Shown here in pieces: positions 26,225-33,823 of a stretch of 64,000 bases of DNA. A program made the translations under genes and the position numbers. The DNA comes from JBGTGT01 sp051439375 (GTDB lineage Bacteria > Cyanobacteriota > Cyanobacteriia > Cyanobacteriales > Microcystaceae): positions 13,646 to 77,645 of the forward strand of contig JBFRWB010000080.1 of assembly GCA_051439375.1 (NCBI GenBank), written 5' to 3'. Under the pieces are notes generated by a model. It made no database searches. It was not told the origin of the DNA and worked only from the letters and a program-made list of their open reading frames with translations. Positions within the stretch are counted from its first letter, which is position 1; every line of letters begins with the position of its first letter.

Positions 26225-28238
26225 GTGTGGTTTGTTCTTGCTGTTGAGATGGATTGAAGTTTTGCAGAAAATTTAATGCTCCTGTACCCCCAATTACGAA
26301 TATGGCAATCAATAAAGCACCCGCAACAATCCAAAAATACCATCTTTGCGCCCAGTCAGTTAATTCAAGAAACCAGTTAGATTGTCTGATAGTTTCTTTA
26401 GAGTCATTCTCGGAAATTCCTCCTATTGAGTTAGAGTTTTCTGCTGAAAAATTGCCAATTTTAGCATTATCGGTCATATTAAATTCATAATGATTTCCGT
26501 TTTTCTCAGCCATTGTTTTTACTACCTCTACTAATTGAGTATTTTTTTTTCGTTTATATTCTAACTCATCTTCCAAACACTTAATGTGCTTCTCTTTAGC
26601 TTCAAGCAAAGGATTATATTTTTCCAAAAGAGACTTTTCAATTTCAGCTTTTTCTTTCTCTATACAATCAGGAGGAACTTGAACTTGAACAAGAAAATAA
26701 CCAAAATAGTTTTTTAGTCCTATGATTTCTAAGTTATATTGATCATATTCTACTTGTAACTTTTGAAATGCTTCTAGAAAAACTTGCCAATCAATTCCTT
26801 TACTGAAAATTAAATCAACTGTCGATAAACTTTCATAAACTAATAATGCAAATTCACCATCGGCAAAATTTCTATCGGGATCATGTGGACGACGCTCTTT
26901 TTCAAGAGGTTTTAAATAAATAAAATCACAAGTAATATAATCTAAGTTAATTTGATTAGCCATCCAATTTTCTATACAAACCCCTGTTAAGATAGCATAT
27001 TCAAAATTAGTCTGTTGGGCATGAACTTCTGTAAGAGAAGCACCCGTTAAATTAGCATGAGAAAAGTTAGTATAATGTAAATAAGAGAAAGATAGATGAC
27101 ATTTTTCTAGATTGGCTTCAGTAAAGTTAGCCTGACTAAGATTGGCTTGAAATAAAAGAGATTTAATTAAGTGAGCTTTATGAAAAATGGCAAATTTTAA
27201 ATCAGCTTGTTTTAGTTCGCAAGATTCCAGATGAGCTTTAGTAAAATCCGTCTGAGCTATGTAGTTATTTTCTTCTTCTATATATGTTAAACCTTGCACC
27301 CATGTTTGACTATAATAACTATTTTTTGACAATTCCAAACGACTAAAATTAGTTTGTTCACAATTTGCATATTCTAAGCGTGCTTCTGTAAAATTTGCTC
27401 CTCTACAATCAGCTTTACTTAGATTAGCATCTCTAAAGTCCGCACCATTAAGTTTAGTACCCATAAATTGAGTTTCTATAAGTTTCGATTGTCTGAAATT
27501 AGTACCTATTAAAGACATAGAATTAAAATTAACTTTGCTTAAGTCAGTTTCACTTAAATCAATTTCTTCTAAGTTTTCTAAAATATAATTATTTGATACT
27601 TGCCAAACAAACCGCCATTTATCATTAATAATAGTTGTTTCAGTTAATTGTGCTTCTTTTAGATATGTTTGATAAAATATAGCTTCACTAAAGTCTGTTT
27701 TTTCCAAATTCGCTTTTGATAAGTTTGCTTCAGTAAGATTGGTTTTATAAAAGTTTGCATTGCTTAAATCTGCTTCTGTTAAATCTGTTTTTTTAAAGAT
27801 AGCATTACTACAATTAGCATTAACTAATTTTGCCTTTTTAAATTTTAAAATACCAAAGGATGGAATGGTTTTGCGCTGAGATTGAGATGGAATAAGATGA
27901 AAATTATCAAGATAAACTACACTGCTTACTGAAGTCAAATTTACATCACTAAGATTACTCTCTATAAACATTGCGCCACTGATATTAGCTCTGCATAAAA
28001 TAGCTTCTCTAAGATCAGCATTGTTGATGTTAGAACCACAAAGAAAAGCATCGCTTAGATTAACTTTTCTCAGATCAGCCCCGTACAAAGTCATTCTAGT
28101 GAAATCAATTCCTGTGAGCATTCTATTACTTAAATCAGCTTCTCGAAGGTCAGGCTCTACATCAGGATTTTCTCGTCTCCACTGATTCCAAGCTTCAACC
28201 CCTTGATTTAATATTGCTAAATGTTCTGGATTAGCCAT
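26202..28238 (-). CDS. Pentapeptide-repeat protein with C-terminal membrane anchor
   Basis: The 678-residue protein consists of A(D/N)LxxA-type pentapeptide repeats in several blocks (about residues 30-110, 130-190, 225-300 and 335-420), which form a right-handed beta-helix. A folded region (about 450-530) and a charged coiled coil (KYNPLLEAKEKHIKCLEDEL) follow, then one membrane segment near 640-662 and a Pro/Gln/Thr-rich tail. It is convergent with tniQ and overlaps its last 23 bp, and is divergent from cas6. As cargo inside the CAST core, its role is unknown; it is not a homologue of TnsC or TnsD. Confidence 0.8.
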   Translation of the reverse strand: MANPEHLAILNQGVEAWNQWRRENPDVEPDLREADLSNRMLTGIDFTRMTLYGADLRKVNLSDAFLCGSNINNADLREAILCRANISGAMFIESNLSDVNLTSVSSVVYLDNFHLIPSQSQRKTIPSFGILKFKKAKLVNANCSNAIFKKTDLTEADLSNANFYKTNLTEANLSKANLEKTDFSEAIFYQTYLKEAQLTETTIINDKWRFVWQVSNNYILENLEEIDLSETDLSKVNFNSMSLIGTNFRQSKLIETQFMGTKLNGADFRDANLSKADCRGANFTEARLEYANCEQTNFSRLELSKNSYYSQTWVQGLTYIEEENNYIAQTDFTKAHLESCELKQADLKFAIFHKAHLIKSLLFQANLSQANFTEANLEKCHLSFSYLHYTNFSHANLTGASLTEVHAQQTNFEYAILTGVCIENWMANQINLDYITCDFIYLKPLEKERRPHDPDRNFADGEFALLVYESLSTVDLIFSKGIDWQVFLEAFQKLQVEYDQYNLEIIGLKNYFGYFLVQVQVPPDCIEKEKAEIEKSLLEKYNPLLEAKEKHIKCLEDELEYKRKKNTQLVEVVKTMAEKNGNHYEFNMTDNAKIGNFSAENSNSIGGISENDSKETIRQSNWFLELTDWAQRWYFWIVAGALLIAIFVIGGTGALNFLQNFNPSQQQEQTTPNPTKSP

Positions 28239-28346
28239 AAATTCCTCAACTTTTGTAACTTAATTCTAAAAACAAACCAAAGAAAATCGCCACTCACCCT
28301 CAATCTTGTACTAAGCTTTATACTATTAGTACATTCAATCATCATA

Positions 28347-29048
28347 ATGTTTGCCCCCGACTCCTCACCTCCAGACCCTTACTATGACCTTAATTTCCCC
28401 ATTATAGGCAATCAAATCCCCTATCATCACGCCTATTACCTCTATTCCGCCATTTGTCGCCGTCATCCCCAAATTCATAACCTAACAACCCTCAGCATTC
28501 ACCCCATTAATGGCGAACCCGAATTTCCTGAACAAAATGAGGATAATAACGATAAAAAAACGATTTTACCCCATCCTACAACCCATAACCCACAATTCCC
28601 CGAACTGCTTAACCTAACTGACACCTCATTCCTGCGTCTTCGTCTTCCTGCGAGTCAAATTCCCCTTGTCTATCGCCTCGCTGGAAAAACCTTAAAGCTG
28701 AAAAACCATAAAATTCGCCTTGGTATTCCTAAAAGTTATATCATTCAACCTGCTAACTCCCTTTACTCCCGTTTAGTCGTTATTCGTCAATGTGAAACCA
28801 CCGAAGAATTCCTCAGCGTCGCTACCCGTCAACTACAAAAACGCAACATTGAAGCTAACCTTACCCTTACCACTCACCCGAATGGTGAACCTATTCGGAG
28901 AATTGTCGTTATTAAAGGGCAAAAAATTGTCGGTTTTGGCGTTAAATTAAGCGATTTAAACCCAGAAGATTCGATTTCTCTCCAAGAAAACGGACTAGGG
29001 GGAAGACATCGCTTGGGTTGTGGCGTATTTATTCCCGTTGATGACTAA
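28347..29048 (+). CDS. cas6: CRISPR-associated endoribonuclease Cas6 (type I-B CAST / MYXAN-like)
   Basis: Cas6 cleaves the pre-crRNA in its repeat hairpin and stays bound to the 3' handle. From ATG 28347 the protein is 233 residues: an N-terminal RAMP domain with IPYHHAYYLYSAICRRHPQI supplying a likely catalytic histidine, and a C-terminal glycine-rich loop GLGGRHRLGCGVFIPV. The open frame extends 42 codons upstream, but that part is hydrophobic and off-family. cas8 follows after 14 bp, giving one operon with cas7 and cas5. Confidence 0.88.
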   Translation: MFAPDSSPPDPYYDLNFPIIGNQIPYHHAYYLYSAICRRHPQIHNLTTLSIHPINGEPEFPEQNEDNNDKKTILPHPTTHNPQFPELLNLTDTSFLRLRLPASQIPLVYRLAGKTLKLKNHKIRLGIPKSYIIQPANSLYSRLVVIRQCETTEEFLSVATRQLQKRNIEANLTLTTHPNGEPIRRIVVIKGQKIVGFGVKLSDLNPEDSISLQENGLGGRHRLGCGVFIPVDD

Positions 29049-29062
29049 GAGGGATAAAAACA

Positions 29063-30757
29063 ATGGTAACAGCCATTAAACCTAAAATTTATCTCGATTT
29101 AGGGGCAAAAGATACCACTCTTGCCGAACGTGCAGGGATATTAGGACTCTGGATGACCTTGACTCAGCTAGAAAAGCAATATCCTGATATTTCACAGCGT
29201 CCGGGGGATTTATCATGGAAATTAACCCCTCGTAGTGTTAGCATTGATTGGCAAGGTGAAGATAGTATTGTCTTAGATTGGCTATTTAAACAGTCATTTA
29301 AGGTTGATAAACGAGGATTAGTGACTTTTACGGGTTTATCAGGGGGATACTTACCCTTACTCAATAAGGTACATCAGCACAACGTTTTACGCAAAACTCT
29401 ATGGCAATATAACGGTTCAGTGACAACCGCTAAAACTCTCAAAATTTCTGGGTTTAAATTTATTAAAAAAACACCTCAATTTGTTCTTTATTTTTTGATA
29501 ATATTGCCTTATCCTTGGCTAATCTTATTCTTAAAACTCGATGACCAAGCCTTAGCCTCCTTTCAAAAAAAGGGAATAAAAATTAACCTTTACTATAGCA
29601 AATTTAAAGATTATTATCATCAAGATTTTGCTGAGAAAATATGTAGTAAAAGAAGTCAGAACTTAAAAAAAGGGTATGTCCCCATTGTCAGCCGTTTATA
29701 TCCCGGTGCAACCGTTAAACATGAACAAGTTCGAGCCAGTAATATTTATAAAGAAAAACTTGAATATGCTTTTGCTTTATTATTTTTGCCAGTAGCTTGT
29801 CATTATTTAATTCTCCATCGCAGTGAATTTGAACAAGAACATAAGAAACCCCTTAGCTATATTCTAGTGATTCCCGACCCTATAGATTTCGAGAAAATGG
29901 CACAAGTTCGCTGGCGATTAAATCAGGTTAATTATGAAGATTTATTTGTTTCTAGTTTAGGCGAAGCGGCTTTTAGTTATTTTCGCTGTCATTCGCCAGA
30001 TATTCCCATAAAACGCTGTCAAGTGGCTCTCTACGAAAAATTAATGGCAGATAAAAAGCTCAATTTTCTGACGGGATTTGAAGATTTTGAGTTAACATCG
30101 AAAGCAATTCAAACTTATAAAATAGCGCAAAAAACCTTTCAACCGAACCGTTTTCATTATACTAAAAATCAGCTTATCATTAGACTGAATTTAATTCGAG
30201 GAATCATTGCCGATAATTTAGCCACGCAAAACCCCTTTTGGTTAAATGTAACGGCTACTTTCCAACGAAATGACACCTACGGAGAAATGAAAACCCAACT
30301 TAAATACAATAGTAAAGGATTAAGAGCCATGATTCAAGAAGATGATGAAACCTTAGCCATTTATACGGCATTAATTGAAGTGATTCATTCTACCTTAAGG
30401 ATTATTTATGGCAAAATTTCCGCTAAAAATCCTAGTAATTTTAGGGACAAAATAGACCTAAAAAATGGGCAATGGAAAGAAAAATTTATTGACTGTCGGA
30501 CTCAAAAAGATTTTCGGAAACTACTGACAAAATTTCTCTCAGAAGCTCATCATTCATCCCAACTTGCTAAAAGTCAGGCATTGATTCTCCCTATTTTGAC
30601 GGGAAAACAAGATTGGGAAGAAGCAAGAGACATCACCGTTATTGCCTTATCCAGCTATCAAGGAAAAGGTTCAGCCAATTTAGAAGAAATTGAATTTTTC
30701 AGTTTTTGTCTGTTATTTGAGGCTGAAATGTATCAGTTTGCATGGCATTTTTGTTAA
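29063..30757 (+). CDS. cas8: Cascade large subunit Cas8 (I-B/MYXAN, Cmx1-like)
   Basis: The 564-residue protein occupies the large-subunit position between cas6 and cas7 and begins TAIKPKIYLDLGAKDTTLAE, continuing with GILGLWMTLTQLEKQYPDIS, the N-terminal pattern of Cas8 in I-B CASTs. Cas8 recognises the PAM and starts R-loop formation. No nuclease motif is seen. A helical C-terminal region (about residues 430-560) may act as the small subunit, since no cas11 gene is present. ATG start; cas7 begins 24 bp later. Confidence 0.85.
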   Translation: MVTAIKPKIYLDLGAKDTTLAERAGILGLWMTLTQLEKQYPDISQRPGDLSWKLTPRSVSIDWQGEDSIVLDWLFKQSFKVDKRGLVTFTGLSGGYLPLLNKVHQHNVLRKTLWQYNGSVTTAKTLKISGFKFIKKTPQFVLYFLIILPYPWLILFLKLDDQALASFQKKGIKINLYYSKFKDYYHQDFAEKICSKRSQNLKKGYVPIVSRLYPGATVKHEQVRASNIYKEKLEYAFALLFLPVACHYLILHRSEFEQEHKKPLSYILVIPDPIDFEKMAQVRWRLNQVNYEDLFVSSLGEAAFSYFRCHSPDIPIKRCQVALYEKLMADKKLNFLTGFEDFELTSKAIQTYKIAQKTFQPNRFHYTKNQLIIRLNLIRGIIADNLATQNPFWLNVTATFQRNDTYGEMKTQLKYNSKGLRAMIQEDDETLAIYTALIEVIHSTLRIIYGKISAKNPSNFRDKIDLKNGQWKEKFIDCRTQKDFRKLLTKFLSEAHHSSQLAKSQALILPILTGKQDWEEARDITVIALSSYQGKGSANLEEIEFFSFCLLFEAEMYQFAWHFC

Positions 30758-30781
30758 CCTTATTAATTTGGAGGAAAATTC

Positions 30782-31660
30782 ATGAGTCGTTATTTATTTG
30801 GTAATCTCTTAACCGATTTTGGGTCTGCTGGCTTAAATCGAGGCGAACAAGATGATAATAAGCAATATATTCAAGAAATCCTCAAAGAACATGACCCTCA
30901 TTCTACTGTGTCTCCTTTTGCTATCCGTTGGGGATGTCGTTATCATTTGAAAGAACAAGGTGTACCCATGTTTAAAAAGTGGGATGATGAAGCTATGGAT
31001 TGGGTGTCTGAAAAAGATAGCACACATGACCCTGAAAAGTACGCTGATGATGATATTTTCGGATATATGACCACCGAAAAAGGTAAATTAGGCCAAAAGG
31101 GAACAGGAACAACTCGTCAGGGTGCATTAGGAACAAATCGAGCGATTTCTTTGACGGTTTATGATGGTACGAAATTTACTTACTACAACAGTGGTGAAAA
31201 AAATAATTTATCAATTCATACAACCAATGTTCATTACACTTGTTATCAATATGGTTTTGCCTTAGATTCTCGCCATCTTAAAGAACCATCTCGGATTTTC
31301 AATGTTATTGATTCTTTTATCTATCTGCACAAAGTGGGGGGACACATTAACGACTCTTTGTTCGATTTTTCTCCTGCAAGTATGGTTTTACGTTGGACGA
31401 ATGATTTTTGTCCCCGTTTTCTGGATTGTTTTAGAGAGGATGAGAATCTAGGAATTATTGCGCCTAAATTGGAGAGAAGGGTGAAAGGAGGCGATATTAA
31501 ACCTGAAGAATTATGGATTGCAGGGGATATTGAAGAAAATTTACAGATAGAAAATGCCCATCGCTTTATTGGGATTAAAGAAGCCGCCGCAAATATTAAA
31601 CAAAAGATTAGTGAAGATTTAGACGTTGAAATCCCTGAATCTGCCAAAATAAAAATATAA
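30782..31660 (+). CDS. cas7: Cascade backbone Cas7 (DevR family)
   Basis: The 292-residue RAMP protein forms the multimeric backbone that holds the spacer RNA. Family features include GNLLTDFGSAGLNRGEQDDN at the N-terminus and a central Gly/Thr-rich loop (KLGQKGTGTTRQGALGTNRA), plus an HYTCYQYGFALD strand. GGAGG lies eight bases before the ATG. Gene order cas6-cas8-cas7-cas5 equals that of characterised I-B CASTs. Confidence 0.88.
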   Translation: MSRYLFGNLLTDFGSAGLNRGEQDDNKQYIQEILKEHDPHSTVSPFAIRWGCRYHLKEQGVPMFKKWDDEAMDWVSEKDSTHDPEKYADDDIFGYMTTEKGKLGQKGTGTTRQGALGTNRAISLTVYDGTKFTYYNSGEKNNLSIHTTNVHYTCYQYGFALDSRHLKEPSRIFNVIDSFIYLHKVGGHINDSLFDFSPASMVLRWTNDFCPRFLDCFREDENLGIIAPKLERRVKGGDIKPEELWIAGDIEENLQIENAHRFIGIKEAAANIKQKISEDLDVEIPESAKIKI

Positions 31661-31673
31661 AAGAGGTTTATTC

Positions 31674-32300
31674 ATGGAATCAGTTGCTATTCATATTGAA
31701 GTTCCTCTTGCTTCTTTTCCTCAATCCCATTCACGGGAATATCAGAAAACCTATCTTTATCCGCCTCATTCGACGGTGTATGGTTTATTATTGTCTATGG
31801 TAGGGGAATTTAACCCCAAACAGCATTGTGGGGCTGAATTAGCGATGGCGATGTTAGAGAAACCGCAAAAATCTAAGGTTTTACGGCAATTTCATCGTTT
31901 TAAACATAATAATCCCCATGATGTAAGTAATTGGCGACCTGATTTCCAAGAGTTATTGACTGACCTTGATTTTATCGTTTGGGTGAGGATAGGGAAAGAT
32001 AAGGGTCATCCTAGACTATATGAACGCTTAATACAGGCGATTCTCTGTCCTGAGTCGGTAAATCGCTATGGTTATCTCTATTTGGGACAAAGTACAAATT
32101 TAGTGGATAGTGTGGCGTTAGTAGAGGATGATTTTGCGCTTGGGTTGAGACATTGGTTGATACAGGATGAGGATGGAGGGATTAGTTTACCTTATTGGGT
32201 TGATTTTGACATCAAAGGGACGCAATGGAATCGTTATCGGGTAGAGAGAAATCCTTGTCGGTTTCCCCCAGATTTAGCATGGACAAGGATAGAGGAATAA
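31674..32300 (+). CDS. cas5: Cascade subunit Cas5 (DevS/Cmx5-like)
   Basis: The 208-residue RAMP protein caps the 5' handle of the crRNA. It begins ESVAIHIEVPLASFPQSHSR and includes the TYLYPPHSTVYGLLLSMVGE segment, where Cas5 families position the first domain's helix. Fourteen bases separate it from cas7. It is the last cas gene; the CRISPR leader starts directly downstream. No cas3 helicase-nuclease follows, consistent with a transposition-only effector. Confidence 0.87.
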   Translation: MESVAIHIEVPLASFPQSHSREYQKTYLYPPHSTVYGLLLSMVGEFNPKQHCGAELAMAMLEKPQKSKVLRQFHRFKHNNPHDVSNWRPDFQELLTDLDFIVWVRIGKDKGHPRLYERLIQAILCPESVNRYGYLYLGQSTNLVDSVALVEDDFALGLRHWLIQDEDGGISLPYWVDFDIKGTQWNRYRVERNPCRFPPDLAWTRIEE

Positions 32301-32543
32301 TTTTGCAAGGTGGATGGGTTGTGAGGGGATTAAAGGGGTTAAAAAAGGCTGTAAGGATTGTGGGGTAAGGGTTTCAGGTGTTTTTGCGTTAAGTGAGGTG
32401 CTTGTAAGTCTTTTGAGGTAAGGGTTTCAGCGATTTTAAGAGAGAAAATATTAAGACTTTTAGGGGGTTTTTGAGAGGTATGAGTCAAACACTTGTAAAC
32501 TATACATATCAGCATAGACCAGATAAGGCTTCTGGGCTGCGCT
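32301..32543 (+). promoter_or_regulatory. CRISPR leader
   Basis: This 243-bp non-coding stretch between cas5 and the first repeat is markedly G+T-rich on the plus strand. It contains two exact copies of GGTAAGGGTTTCAG at 32364-32377 and 32417-32430, 53 bp apart, possible sites for a regulator. The array probably shares the cas operon transcript or starts within this leader. Confidence 0.55.
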
Positions 32544-32938
32544 GTGATTTATTGCTTGACGCACTTAGGCGTTATTCCCTCTCCTTAATTGCTTAGGCTT
32601 CAATTCTCTTCGATGTGATTTATTGCTTGACGCACTTAGGCGTTATTCCCTTAAGGGCTTCGTTTCTCCAGACGGTCGTTCCTAGTGATTTATTGCTTGA
32701 CGCACTTAGGCGTTATTCCCAGATCCAAATCCTGAGACAACATTGTGATGAGATGAGTGATTTATTGCTTGACGCACTTAGGCGTTATTCCCTTTCCTAG
32801 TCAAGCTCAAGTTTTAAGCAAGGTTTTATGTGATTTATTGCTTGACGCACTTAGGCGTTATTCCCACTACTAGCGAGTTTACAGATGAAGTAATTTGTCG
32901 CTCACTTTAATTGCTTGACGCACTTAGGCGTTGTCCCC
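32544..32938 (+). CRISPR. CAST CRISPR array: five full repeats, five spacers, one degenerate last repeat
   Basis: Five identical 36-bp repeats start at 32544, 32615, 32685, 32757 and 32830 (GTGATTTATTGCTTGACGCA followed by a GCGT stem arm and ATTCCC). ACGC...GCGT forms a short Cas6-type hairpin. Spacers are 35, 34, 36, 37 and 37 bp. The sixth repeat (32903-32938) differs at positions 1-4, 7, 31 and 33, that is, both arms outside the hairpin. Spacer 5 (32866-32902), before that degenerate repeat, matches the attachment gene at 22224-22260. I found no match in the window for spacers 1-4. Confidence 0.96.
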
Positions 32939-32955
32939 AAATCGGGGATTTTTTT
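32935..32955 (+). terminator. Terminator overlapping the last CRISPR repeat
   Basis: CCCC (32935-32938, the end of the degenerate repeat) pairs with GGGG (32944-32947) around a five-base loop, followed by ATTTTTTT. It would stop array transcription directly after the homing unit. Part of the repeat's degeneration creates this stem. Confidence 0.7.
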
Positions 32956-33064
32956 GTAGTGTTTTTTGGATTTTTGATTTTGTGCTACAACGAATTCATA
33001 GGGGTTTGGATGCCTTCAGCACGGGGATATATTCAGAGGGGATGTAGTATATTTTGCCTTGATT

Positions 33065-33781
33065 CTAGTATTCATAATTTAAGTATCCTTGGTTAAGCTC
33101 CTCTTTATGAAATTTCCAATTGGGCATAAATTGACTCATATAGTTGTAAAATCGCTCATTATGATATCTTTCTAGTAAATGGACTAATTCATGAACAACA
33201 ACGTATTCTAGACAATGGGGAGGCTTTTTAATCAATTCTAGATTTAACCAGATTCGTTTAGCTTGAATGTTGCACGTTCCCCATCTTGTTTTCATTCTTT
33301 TGATGCGATATTCGTTAATCTTTACACCGATGATTGGTTGCCATTTTTTAATCAGGGGAGGAATCAATTGGTTAAGTTGTTGGCGATACCAGCTTAAAAG
33401 AACGCTTGCTATTTGGTATTCATTGCTTCCATGTTTGATATATAAATCTAGATAAGATTCATTTCTGATAATAACTTTTGGGGCAGAATGGTGATAAATA
33501 ATATTAAGTTTATAAGGATGACCTTGGAAATAATGAGTCTCTCCTGAAACATATTTTAGGTGACTTTGACGGGGTTTATTTTGAAACTTTGCTCGTTTTT
33601 GCTTTATCCATGAGAGTTTAGAAATGGCAAATTCTCTAATGCGTTTCTCATCAATTCGCAAGGGTGAAGCAATGCGAACTCGTCCATCAGGGGGATAAAT
33701 TCTTATATTGAGATTTTTAATATCTTTTTTGATAACATCAATGGTGATGTCATCAATAGTCATTTGATAGGAATGAGTCAT
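33065..33781 (-). CDS. YgjP/DUF45-type zinc metallopeptidase
   Basis: The 238-residue protein carries the zinc-protease signature in CLEYVVVHELVHLLERYHNE (HExxH plus a downstream His), preceded by MKTRWGTCNIQAKRIWLN, the typical DUF45 arrangement. Members are frequently encoded with type I restriction-modification systems, as here: it lies 42 bp after hsdR on the same strand, probably the last gene of that operon. Substrate is not known. Confidence 0.88.
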   Translation of the reverse strand: MTHSYQMTIDDITIDVIKKDIKNLNIRIYPPDGRVRIASPLRIDEKRIREFAISKLSWIKQKRAKFQNKPRQSHLKYVSGETHYFQGHPYKLNIIYHHSAPKVIIRNESYLDLYIKHGSNEYQIASVLLSWYRQQLNQLIPPLIKKWQPIIGVKINEYRIKRMKTRWGTCNIQAKRIWLNLELIKKPPHCLEYVVVHELVHLLERYHNERFYNYMSQFMPNWKFHKEELNQGYLNYEY

Positions 33782-33823
33782 GATCTTAATTCTTTAAATA
33801 TATGTCGTTAATTTTAGCCTATT

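Noticed and set aside
26202..28238. Pentapeptide gene as a replacement for TnsC or TnsD
   Set aside because: No AAA+ or zinc-finger motifs; only beta-helix repeats, a coiled coil and a membrane anchor.
32544..32865. Self-targets for spacers 1-4
   Set aside because: I looked for matches in the window and saw none; only spacer 5 matches.
32615..33096. Two short frames across the CRISPR array
   Set aside because: Their repeated peptide (DLLLDALRRYS) is simply the translated CRISPR repeat.
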